A model generated the notes under the pieces. The model was given only the letters and a program-made list of their open reading frames with translations, had not been told where the DNA came from and made no database searches. Both the position numbers and the translations under genes were made by a program. DNA of 64,000 nucleotides from Heterotrichella gracilis (taxonomy: Eukaryota > Sar > Xanthophyceae > Tribonematales > Xanthonemataceae). Positions 46,169 to 56,370 of this stretch are shown piece after piece. Every line of letters starts with the position of its first letter. Position 1 is the first letter of the stretch. The stretch is taken from NCBI GenBank assembly GCA_032358255.1, contig JAULBX010025164.1, positions 186,001 to 250,000 on the forward strand. The letters are read 5' to 3'.

Positions 46169-47537
46169 ATGGTAAGCACACACAGACATTGCAAGACCAT
46201 TGCAAAGTCATACCACCGTATGCTCTGCTGCCGTACACGGAACACACATAGTTACACAGGAGTGTTGCTCCTTCCTGCTTTTATTTCTGGGCTGTCATCA
46301 TCCGAGTGCATGCCTCCAACATGCCACTGGATGGGGCTAAGTCCTTGATCGTTGTCTGAAGTCCCACCTGCCCTCCCACCCACCCCTGACAAACACACGT
46401 CACCATTGCCCACCGTAACAGTCTCGATTCATCACATCCGGCAAACTATGCCCCAATCCAAGTCTGCAACCTCTGGATTGTGAGCTTGACATCTTGAAGC
46501 GCCTTTGCATTGCAACCCATGCCCACTGTGTTGCCACAAACCAACCTCCCTGCCTCCTGCTGCAGTCGGAAGGTGGCTTCCCCCCTCCTCCCGGGGCCTT
46601 CCCGCCCCCCCCTGGCGCCGCCCCCTCCGAAGGCCCCCCTAGCGCCCCCCCTTCCAATCCCGAGAGCTCAGATGGCACCCGCGGCCACGGCTACAACCCA
46701 TATGGGGGCTACCCACAGCCGGGGTACCCACCGCAGCCTGGGTACCCCCCACAGCAAGGCTATGGCGCCCCACCTCCATATGGTGGGGGGGGGGGCTACC
46801 CACCCGCAGGGTACCCACCAGCCCCGGGGTATGGACCCCCGCCGGGCGCCTATGGCATCCCGCCTCCACATGCGGCGCCTGTGGCCTACCCCCCGCAGCA
46901 CGGCTATGGCGCGCCCATGCCCCACGGATACCCCGCACCTGCACCAGGTATGGGCAGGCTGATGGCCAAGTTTAGGGTTCAGGGTTTCCGCTAGGGGTCG
47001 TGGCACATACACACACCGCCATAGGCCTGCATTAGTAGGGTACAGCAACCGAACTAAGTTTCTCCCCACCACTCTACCCTCCCTCCTTAACACCCTGGTG
47101 TAGTATATTACACTTTTTGACACCGATCACGGTTTGCCACCCTGTACCCTTCTGCACCCCTCCTTACCAAGTCCTCAACCCTTGTGTAGGGTGTGGCGCG
47201 CACGCCCCCTCCGTTGTGGTAGTCCAAGGGGGGGACCTGGGGAAACACAACAAGAATCCGTTTTCCTCTTTAACCCATCCCCCAAGCCGCCTGCAGGGTT
47301 TGGCACCCCAGTATCTGTCTGCACCCTTTACCATCGTTCACCCTTCTGAACCCTTCTGTAAACCCTTGTGTAGGGTATGGCTCGCACGCTCCCTCTGTTG
47401 TGGTGGTCCAAGGGGGCCACCCTGGCAAGCATGGCAAGCACGGCAAGTATAAGCACAAGAAGTACAAGCACAAGGGGTGGGGCAAGTTCAAGCACAAGAA
47501 GTGGGGCAAGAAGTGGAAGCCAAAGAAGTGGTTCTGA
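46169..47537 (+). CDS. Glycine/proline-rich XYPPX-repeat protein (GPRP-like)
   Basis: Model of three exons: 46169-46171 (the ATG alone, directly followed by GTAAGC), 46566-46947 and 47374-47537. This gives 182 residues with a closed frame. The central part is built of GYPP(Q/A/P)-type repeats (PGYPPQPGYPPQQGYGAPP), the XYPPX pattern. The C-terminus is rich in Lys, His, Gly, Trp and Tyr (GKHGKHGKYKHKKYKHKGW ending KWKPKKWF). This order, GYPP repeats then a basic HGK-rich end, is that of plant glycine/proline-rich proteins (GPRPs), usually about 170-190 residues. Those are small and of unclear function, linked to growth and stress. The first exon is an inference from phase and length; a different upstream first exon is possible. 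Confidence 0.65.
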
Positions 47538-47830
47538 GGAGGAGATTTGTAGGGGATCTGTAGGGTTTGGGGTTTAGGGTTGTGAGGGGAGAGGAGGCAC
47601 ATGTGCACAAACCCTGGCACAAGAGGTGGGGCAAGAAGTGGGAGGCCAAGAAGTGGTTCTGAGCGGGAGACGCACCCTGGGATGAATGCAACGGGAAGGG
47701 GGAGCAGCGATGCAATGGAGGGGGGAAAGTACTGCAGGTGCTAGCAGGGTGTAGTGCATAGGAGGGGAGGTACAAAAGCTTGGGCACTTAAAGTGGGACA
47801 AGGATTGGAAGCCTTAGAAGTGGGTCTGAG
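47180..47830 (+). repeat. Copies of both edges of the last XYPPX-protein exon
   Basis: Upstream, 47180-47255 repeats the exon start and acceptor (CTTGTGTAGGGTGTGGC then GTTGTGGTAGTCCAAGGGGG). Downstream, 47611-47663 repeats the exon end including its stop (AAGAAGTGGTTCTGAG), and a more decayed third end is at 47786-47830. The downstream pair would sit in the 3' UTR. Confidence 0.88.
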
Positions 47831-48824
47831 GAGGATATATGGGAATGTTGCAGGGTTTTGGGTCTAGGTTTGTGAGGTGAGGGGACGGGAGGCGTGCACT
47901 AATTGTTGCAGGGACCACTTTTATGCGCCACACTGAGGTGTGGTACCAGTTGCTGTGCAAAGCGGTTTGGGGGTTTGTTGCATATTGGGCCATCCACCCT
48001 TGCCACCCCCACCCTTTTCCACCTTGACGCCTGATGTTGGCGTCTGGTCCGGTGTCGTTGTGCGGTTATGGACCAGTTTATCGTTGATAGGTGCAGTGCA
48101 TTGGATAACATACTAGGATATGTTATTCACTCGATTGTGGATCTTGAACTTGTCATTGGTGTAAGTCGTTGAGCAAGTTCTCGAAAAGGTCACTTGCCTC
48201 TGCATGCCAACATGCCAATAGCATGCCCATGGCATGGCAGTGTCGTTGGCAGACATGTTACTCGCTTTCAGCTAACGGAAGTCATTTGCACTATTTTCGT
48301 GGGTACCCGGCAGTTGGTGGGGCCTGCCTGCCACGTAACTATGCATGCATGCAAAAGTGCACCTCAAAACACAACACATACCATTGTTGTGCACCCACTT
48401 GGGTGTTGGCAAGCAAGCAATATGCGCCCCGTTCATCACTGGCCCAAGGAAGGTCTGCAACTGAGTGATTGCACCAGGGTTTGCACTTGAAAGGGCAACG
48501 TGTTGGGCGAGTTGGCCACTTCAAGGAGTGGCAAAATGCATGGCTGCAGAGTAGGTTCGCCTCCAGTACACGACAGCTGAGTACCACTTACAGTGGCAAT
48601 AAACCACTCGAGCAGCAAACCCAAGGGACAGCAGGGCTAAAAACTGCCAAGGTCCCTAGTATTGTGGACTGGTAATGGCATCACAGCGTTCAGTGTTGTG
48701 GTGCTGTAGTGTTTTCCACTAGGGTAATATTGACAGGTGCCATTACCCATCCGAGACCCAGTGCCATGGGTGTCACGGAGGGAAAAGGGCACCAAACATC
48801 CGCTATGCCATAAGGGAGGGTGCC
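47538..48824. other. Intergenic region between XYPPX-protein gene and Pol X gene
   Basis: Apart from the exon-end copies up to 47830 there is no gene. A TATGCATGCATGCA run lies at 48341-48354. The distal part presumably carries the polymerase promoter. Confidence 0.45.
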
Positions 48825-51800
48825 ATGTCTGCCAACAAGAAGCCCAAACTGGATCACGGCCCGATGGCTGGGGTGAAGGTAAAGTCACCTTGCCTTGCCT
48901 GAGGCTGTGGGAATTAGCCAGCTAGCTTACCATAACTTCAAGGCGCGCAGATACACACTGGCTGGTACATGCTTCCTGGGAAGTTGTCCTTACCTCACTG
49001 ATGCAATGTGGCTGTGGCACTGTGACACTAATGCCCACTCCCTATTGCATGTGCGCCAACTCCCTTCCGGAATCCCTAGGTGTGTTTCAGCTGGGCCCTA
49101 AACCCTAAACCTTACCCTGCATCCCTACCTGGTACGTCACCCCCGAAAGGGGGGAGCGTGAAGGGCAGTAGCTAATGGGGTGCAAGGCATTAAGCTAGGG
49201 TTTTAGCTGGACCCTAAACCCTACACGTACACAAGGCATGTGGCTCTTAAAGAGCGTGACCCAAGCTGGGGCTTCAACCTTTAACTCTACACCCCCTTTG
49301 CAGGTGCACGTTTCCCTCAAGGGGGTTGCGCACAGGGAGAGGAGGGTCAAGGCGTGGGCGGCGCAGGGTGACAAGCTAGGGTTTCAGCTTGTGGAGGTAA
49401 AACCCTAAACCCTACGCCTTACTTTACCGCATTCGCTCTCATAGAGACCATCACCGGCATCAGGTAGGGGTGGGGTTGGGTTTGGTGGGTGAAGCTCCAG
49501 CACAGCTACTGACATTTCCTCCCCCTTCCCCCCACCCACAGGACCCCCACACCCCCAACATCACCCACATAGTCATGGGGCAAAAATCCCACCTCAACCC
49601 ACCCCCCATTCCAACCGCCGCTTAGACAACAAATCTACATAATGTTTACTGAACTGCACTTTCAAAGGCCCCTCTGTACCCCCTGAACAGGATCCCCACA
49701 CCCCCGGCGTCACCCACATAGTGGTGGGTGAAAACCCCACCCCAAGCCTTGTGAACAAGCTGCTGGCGCCCCCAACCCCCTCCACCCCCTCCACCCCCCA
49801 CCCATTACCGGCCCTGGTCAGCGACGCCTGGCTTCAGGCCTGCATCACCAGGGGGCAGCTGGTGGATGAGAAACCCTATAGGGTGTCGGTGAGCGACTCT
49901 GCAGAAGCTGCTGAGGAGCAGGGTAAGTCCGGATTTGGTTTAAGATTTACGGTTCCATGTTTAGGCCAAGTCCGGGGTAAGTTTCTGGTGGTATTAGTGG
50001 GTGGGAGCAGGGTAAGCCCTCCATGCTGTTATCATTCATATTTTCATTTTGGACTCGGCTCCCACATCCACCCACACTACCTCCACCTCCACCTCCACCT
50101 TCAAACTCCCCTTTTGCAGATGCCCCCCCAGGCTCAATTCCACCTACCGTCATGTCTAACTGCGCCTCGACTCGTCCCCCCCATCCACACATACTGTTCC
50201 ACAACGGTGAAAAGTAAATGTATTATTCCCCTTCGTTTGCAGATGTCCTCCCTGGCTCCACCCCCCCAGCCGCCTTGTCTGGCTACGCCCGCTGGCTGGG
50301 CCACTGGCAGCCTGAGTTTGATGACATGGCGGAAGATGAGCTGGTGCTGCAGGTGGGAACATGGCGTTTAGGGTTTAGGTTGTAGGGATTAGGGTTTAGG
50401 GTGTGTACATGGCATGGTAGTCAGCGATCGATGTTTAGGGTGTAGGGGTTTATAACAAGGGTTTGGTGGCATGGCTGCAGACAAGCTGGGGTTCAGGCGA
50501 GCATACTGGCGTCAGTAATTTTATCGCAAGCTTTTGGTCTTACGGAATAAATCTATGAATGACCGCCTTTGTTCATGTCCAAAAACAGTGTTTTATACCA
50601 ATTTGGAGGTCCCCACCCTTGCGATTTCGCGTCATTTGTCTGTTTGGGGGGTGTATGAGGAGGTCCGCAGTGCCCGCCTGGGGAATATGAGCAAGCCCCT
50701 GGCGCAGGTGCTGTGCCAGCTGTCAAACTTATGTACGTTGCCAATCCAAATAATAATACGTACTGAAACAGGTCACATACTTGGTGTTTGGTCACCATCC
50801 CCCTTCCGAATGCCTGTGCAGGGGGTGTATGAGGAGGCCCGCAGTGCCCGCCTGGGGAACGAGCCGCTGGTGCAGGTGCTGCGCCAGCTGTCAAAATTTG
50901 AGCAGGCGCTGTCCCCAGAGTACGCAAAAGATGACCAAGGGGATGACAGGATGGCCAACCGGGATGTGAGTGTTTGCAGGGAATGTGTTGGTGCACTCTT
51001 GCGTGTTGTGCTGTTTTCTGGTGTTGTTTATCAAAGGAGATCCCTAATGCTCGAAATTTACAAACCCCTACGCAATCCCTAGGCAATACCCTAAATTCCA
51101 CCCCCTGCAGGGCCTCAAATATGCCAAGGTTGCTGCGACGGTGCGGGGGTGTTCCTACAAGGTGACAAACACGATCAGGGAAAGGGAGATTCCCTTTGTA
51201 GGCCCCGCACTGGCCAAGCTGATACGGGAGGTGGTGGATACAGGCACATGCGAAACCCTGGAGCGCTTCAGGTAGTGCACAGGCGAAACCCTGCACATAT
51301 GTATACCCTTGTGAAACCCTGCACAAAATGAGACCCTGCCAGCGCTCGTGCATGCCAAGTGGGTTGCCCCCACAAGGTGAGTATTATGATCAGGGAAAGG
51401 GAGATTCCCTTTTGTGGCACTGGCCAAGCTGATACGGGAGGTGGTGGATACAGGCACATGCTAAACCCTGGAGCGCTTCAGGTATGCTCTGGTAGTGGTC
51501 ATCATGGGTGCGCACACCGTTTAGGGTTCAGGGATCACGGTTTACGTTAAATGTGAAGTGGGTGCACTCCCCGCCATATGCAGCCTACACTCATGTATGC
51601 ACTGCATGGAGCCATCACCGCCACCATCCCCACCACCACAGTACCGCCACACCACCACCACCACCACCACCACCACCACTACCCACCACCGCAGGTCCAA
51701 CCAGATGGTGTACAGTGAGTCAAGGGGGTGGAGGGGGGACACAGTGGGTGCCGCCACCCGAGCCGCCTTCACTCGATTGCCTGGCGTGGGACAGAGGACT

Positions 51801-54383
51801 GCACTCCAGTGGTGGGAGATGGGCATGCGGTGGGTGAATAAATGACATGAGTTACTTTGGGCAGAATATACACCAAAATTTGCGCGTTGTTAGGGTATAT
51901 ATGGGCCCCATGTCTGGCAGTGATGGATGTTGCTAAGGGTTGCCACAGGGTGGAGACAAGCATGTAGGGTCTGGCTTTTGGGACTAGGGTACGCTGGATG
52001 CATCATAAGCCAGCTGTTTCAAAATTCCACTTGATTGTTATCTGTAGTACTTCAAGCACATCTAATTGCGATCAAAGACATATTGCTTTTAAATGTGGGC
52101 ATGCGAATGCCACTCTCGTTTATATTTCTCTACCTGTACTGCCTTTGCGCAGGAGTGCGTTTAGGATTTAGGGTAGCTTACCAAAACCCTCACGCAAGTC
52201 TCTTCCCCACACATAGGAGTTACGAAGACCTAGAGCAGGGTATCCAGCCAGGGGGGAAACTAACACCAACGGGGGTGTACCCCATGGCGCCGGTTCAGCG
52301 ATTCTCACTCACCCATCGAGCATCCCTACTTGAGGATTTGCCCTTGGAAGATATGCAAGAAATGGAGGGGGCGGTGCGGGGGGGTCTGGAAGCGGTGTCA
52401 GGTGTGTAAGAAACCCTAGTAGGGTTTTGGCATGTCCCAGGTGACAGTAAGGGTTCTGTGTGAGTATACAGATCTGAGGAGGGTTTAGGGTGCATTAGCA
52501 TTGCGAATAAGCCCGATCAATGCCAAATATTGTTCCATGGCTGATCAATGCTTATCAATGTTCCATGGCTGCTCAATGCTGATCAAAAATTGACTTACAT
52601 TCATTCCTGATCACTGCTTCAATCGCTGCCCCAGGCCCAGATTGGGTCATCAAGATAGGCGGGGCTGCAGCGCACCACACCGCATCGCACGACATAGACT
52701 TCTGCAAAATTAGCCCGGTCCAATCTACGTAGGAACAAATCAACTCCTGCTGTAGTTTTGATCGCTGATGGTCACCAATGACCACTGACGATTTCTCTCT
52801 GATCGCTGCCCCAATCCCCCGCTGCAGGCCCCGGTTGGGTCATCAAGATTGGCGGGGGCGCAGCCCGCAGCGCCGCATCACATGACGCAGATTTCCTCAT
52901 CACCCACCCCTCCCATTCCACCGAGGGTGTCATTACCCCCCTGGTGGAGTGGTTGATCATCCAGGGGAGGCTGTGGCCAATGCATGAGGCCATGCTGAGG
53001 GTCCAAAAGGGGCTGATGCCAACCCACCTTGCGGGTCTGAAGGTGGGACTAGCAAAGGAGAAGTCGGCTGCCCCCTCCAAGCATCAGATGGACAGGTGGG
53101 TGGCGGTGGCGGTGGTGGTGGTGGTGGTGGTGGTGGTGGATGGGGTTGATGCTGAGGGTCCAAAAGGGGCCTGATGCCCACCCACATTGCTGACATCTCA
53201 AACAAGGGCTTGCAAGGGAGAACTGATGCCTTGCGAGGGGGACAGAATATGGATTAGATGTCAACTTCATGTCAACTTTACACCCTGTGTCCACAGATTT
53301 GACCACCTGTTTGGAATGTACAAGACCATTTCTGGCAAGGCAAGGCGCATGGACATCATCGTCATCCCATGGGAGGAGTGGGCATTCGGGACCCTGGGAT
53401 GGATCGGGTCCCGGCAGTTCCTGAGATTCATGCGGGGGTTCGCCAAGGACTGCGGCATGTATCTGAACTCTCACGGGTAGGGTGGGGGCCGGTCAAGGTT
53501 GTGGTTATACAATGTACAGTTAAGGAAAGAAAGAAACTTGAAGCGTGGTACACCCCTGCTGGTGTTTTACTTCCTGGTATCATTGGGCACATGGGAAATT
53601 AGTTGATGTTTTAAAGCGCCAATGATTACAAAGGATATGGTAGGGGAAAGAGCACCACATCTCCCTTCATTCAGGCTGTTTTGCAAGATCCCCCCATGCG
53701 TCAAAGGCCGGTCCTTGAATACTCTCTCCCGGCAGGGCACAGGGTTTTTTTTTTTTTTTTTTTAATTTCCGTTAGTGTTGGCTTGCCCTGCCAAGAGCTC
53801 TTTGCAACCTTCGTTTGGCACCGATGAAAAGGAAATAAATCCACGTTGCAGAACCCCATTTCACGTCCCTTGTTTCCAGGCTGTTTTGCAAGGGGAATGG
53901 CAGCACCGATGCCTGGCAGATCCCCTACGAGGGGCCACCCATGCGGCGGGAGAGGGGGGCGGGCCCCAACCCCCACCGCGCCACCCGCCGCCTGGTGGCT
54001 GAGTACCCACCCGGGTGGTCGGCGCAGAGGTGGGTGCTGGGGTGTGTAGCATAACCCTGTGTAAAGTTTGTAGCTGAAGTCTAAATCCTGGTTTCCAAAC
54101 CCTCGCTTGCATTATTCCACAGCTCAAGCATAGGTGGTGGTTGTGCGTTTGGGTTCCCCTAGTGAGCCCTGCTCACTGAGCATCACTGATGCCGCCATGG
54201 CTGCAGCTCAATGTTTGGCCCTACTAGTATTTATTCATCTGTCAAAAGGGTCAGATTTTAAATTTTAAACAAGTTGACAATGTGTGCCCATGTTTTATGC
54301 GCAGGCGTGTTACAAAGGAGGAGGATGTGTTTGAGCTGCTGGGACTGCCATACAGGCCACCGCACCAGAGGAACTGCTTCTAG
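48825..54383 (+). CDS. POLL: BRCT-containing family X DNA polymerase (Pol lambda-like)
   Basis: Twelve exons: 48825-48878, 49304-49396, 49691-49922, 50243-50352, 50822-50965, 51111-51271, 51695-51829, 52217-52401, 52828-53095, 53297-53476, 53880-54029 and 54305-54383. The frame closes to 596 residues. Residues 3-9 (ANKKPKL) suggest a nuclear signal. A BRCT domain spans about 20-115 (THIVVG, VSDAWLQACI). The 8-kDa and fingers helix-hairpin-helix regions follow (IPFVGPALAKLIREVVDTGT; RLPGVGQRTALQWW). The palm has SHDADFLITHP (Asp391, Asp393) and RRMDIIVIPWEEW (Asp480); the end is EEDVFELLGLPYRPP. Family members fill short gaps in end joining and base excision repair. Oddities: the SYRRGK loop before the first Asp pair is GGAARS, and the YFTG motif is GWIG, both at the incoming nucleotide. 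Catalysis may be altered. Confidence 0.9.
49540..49610 (+). repeat. Acceptor-edge copy of Pol X exon 49691-49922
   Basis: CACAGGACCCCCACACCCCC and the following CATCACCCACATAGT at 49538-49610 repeat the start of the exon at 49691, including its acceptor, about 150 bases upstream. Confidence 0.85.
50112..50165 (+). repeat. Acceptor-edge copy of Pol X exon 50243-50352
   Basis: TTTTGCAGATGCCCCCC-AGGCTC at 50112-50140 repeats TTTGCAGATGTCCTCCCTGGCTCC at 50236, with decaying similarity to about 50165. Confidence 0.75.
50643..50730 (+). repeat. Acceptor-edge copy of Pol X exon 50822-50965
   Basis: GTGTATGAGGAGGTCCGCAG through CAGGTGCTGTGCCAGCTGTC at 50651-50728 repeats 50825-50894. It is close to 90 percent identical by eye, but it lacks a clear AG directly before it. 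Confidence 0.9.
51350..51482 (+). repeat. Donor-edge copy of Pol X exon 51111-51271
   Basis: GGGAAAGGGAGATTCCCTTT through GAGCGCTTCAGGTA at 51394-51484 repeats 51178-51274 with a short deletion, including the donor. It lies downstream of the genuine donor. Confidence 0.9.
51647..51680. repeat. ACC trinucleotide microsatellite
   Basis: About ten ACC/CAC repeats end 14 bases before the acceptor of Pol X exon 51695 and supply much of its C-rich tract. Confidence 0.9.
52630..52705 (+). repeat. Acceptor-edge copy of Pol X exon 52828-53095
   Basis: GCCCAGATTGGGTCATCAAGATAGGCGGGGC (shown here only by its ends at 52637 and 52668) and the CATCGCACGACATAGACTTC that follows repeat the start of the catalytic exon. 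The first Asp pair region is included but diverged. Confidence 0.85.
53101..53235 (+). repeat. GGT microsatellite plus donor-edge copy of Pol X exon 52828-53095
   Basis: A (GGT)n tract at 53101-53139 begins right after the donor. It is followed at 53148-53235 by a decayed copy of exon bases 52993-53080 (GCTGAGGGTCCAAAAGGGGC). Confidence 0.85.
53745..53763. repeat. T homopolymer, 19 bases
   Basis: A run of 19 T lies in a Pol X intron, downstream of a short acceptor-edge copy (53675-53695, TTCAGGCTGTTTTGCAAG) of the exon at 53880. Confidence 0.9.
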
Positions 54384-56370
54384 CAGGATGTATCACACGT
54401 CACGGCAAGTCATCGCCGACGACGAAACAGTGCCATTTTAGGGGGGGATGCATCAGTGGAGGGGCATGCGTTTGTTTTTTCAAGCAGTGCAACTTTGCAT
54501 GACGTTGCAATTTAAAGTACAGTAACTGTCAATGCATTCCATGACTTTACAGTCAGAACTTTAGTCTGTAGATTACGGCTGTTTTGACTCGATGGTCGGT
54601 GAACTCCTGTCAGGAATTTGACGAGGAATTTTTGAGGATCCTATTCGAATAAGCTGATGACAGCTGGGAATGCCTTTCTAATTGTTGTTTTGTGACTTTC
54701 TCCCGCTGCGGGCATTGCCAATTGGGGATTGGGTATAGAATAGTATTACGTATAATACAGCTATGCTTAGTGCAGCATAGCAGCTATGCCCTTGTTACCC
54801 ACGCCATGTTCCACTGGACCAGGTTGCTGCCCGGCCTGTCTGTGTTTTTCAACATTGCTGGTTGTTGTGTGCTGCCGTGTGTGGGGGCGTTTTGTTTCTT
54901 TCTTCTTTCTTAGTATTGAATCAAATGCTATATAACGATCCTCTGGAAATGATCCAATTGAATTATGTGCAGGATGGCTCACAGATGGTCTCATACAATT
55001 TGTCAAAAGGTACAAATCGTGACATTGAAAGGCAGTCAAGGTTCCAGAGCTGGCAAGACTTGCTAGCATTGCCGCATGACTGTCAGTGCACTGTAAGTAG
55101 CAGCTTCACGCATCAAACGCATGCAATTGTAGTTGGTCTATCATGGTCAAGTTGGTTTGGAAAACAAAAAGTGCTACGGGAAAACAAGTGTTGGCAGTTA
55201 CTGAGTAACCTCTCCATTTTTTTGCCGAGACGCAAGTACTACATGATGTGCCAAAAGGAAACGAAAATCATGCGCATAGTATGCGCTATAATTATTAATA
55301 ATAAGAGACATGCGCATATTATGCCGTATTGCATCATGGCATGCATTGCACACTACAGCAACGATCCACTCCAATTGTGTCCTTCAAAAGACACACAATG
55401 CAACTAGCGCGATGGGGAAATTCAATGCATATGCCACTCTCTGGTGAAGGCAACAATCGACAAGACCCTACAAGACCCTACCGGGTGGATTGCCACCTCT
55501 TTCAAACAAACAAACAGGAATGCATTCCAAGCCCATCCATTGCTACGTAATAATCTCCCAGACCTGACTGGCCACAACCCTCAATTGCGTCAATGTCAGA
55601 CACCCACCCCCCCCCGTTCAGCAATATCGCATCCTGTCCCCCAGTCAGGGCGTTGGGTGCCACGCTGTTAAGGTGCAGCCGGCGCAGCATGGAGCCGCAG
55701 ATGAGGATGGAGGCGATGGGCCCGCTGTGGGCGCCGGTGGAAGTGGATTGGAAGGGCAGTAAGCGCGGGAGCCACAGCTGCTGCACACTAGGCATCCGGG
55801 GCAGCAGCCAGCGGGCGCTCATTCCATCATGGGACCCCCCTCCCCCCCCAAGCCTGGACAGCAACTGCATCCCCACTCCAACCCCCACTCCCTCGGTGGC
55901 CCCAATCCCTATTCTCGCCATCCACCGCCACATTCCCCGACGTACCCCTCTCCCTTGCTCCCCTTGCTGCGTCAACCAGGGTACCGTGGTGGTACTACCC
56001 CCCACACTCAACCAAATGTTTGACATTACACCTCGGCTGGCTTGCCATGCCCACGCTCAATCGCCTCTCAAGCCCCCTGCTCGTTGGGGCACTGGCAGTC
56101 CCCTCCTCCCCCCCACCCTGGCGCTGCAAGCCGCTGTCCTGCACCAACCACCCGCTGTTCTGCATCCCCATCCCCATCCCCATCCCCAACCAGCTGCAGA
56201 ACTCAGACAGCTTGCCAACTTGGTGTTCGCTACTGCTGCCCTGATCCCCACGTTTTTAGAAACCTCGCCTTGGTCCAAGCAGCGCCACGTTGCGCTCGCG
56301 TGATTTGCAGAAGCCCTGGCCAAACCCTAAACCCTCAATTAATTCATCCCCTTGGCTGACTATTGGCTGG
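54384..56370. other. Intergenic region between convergent Pol X and bZIP genes
   Basis: A minus-strand frame at 56026-55502 contains stretches such as ARWLLPRMPSVQQLWLP and LRRLHLNSVAPNALTG that recall leucine-rich repeats, perhaps a decayed relative of the F-box/LRR gene. No splice partners or start were found, so no gene is called. A short CATCCC repeat is at 56164-56188. Confidence 0.35.

Noticed and set aside
55502-56026. Minus-strand frame with leucine-rich-repeat flavour
   Set aside because: No start, no compatible exons and no clear repeat register; possibly a remnant of an F-box/LRR paralogue but not supportable as a gene.
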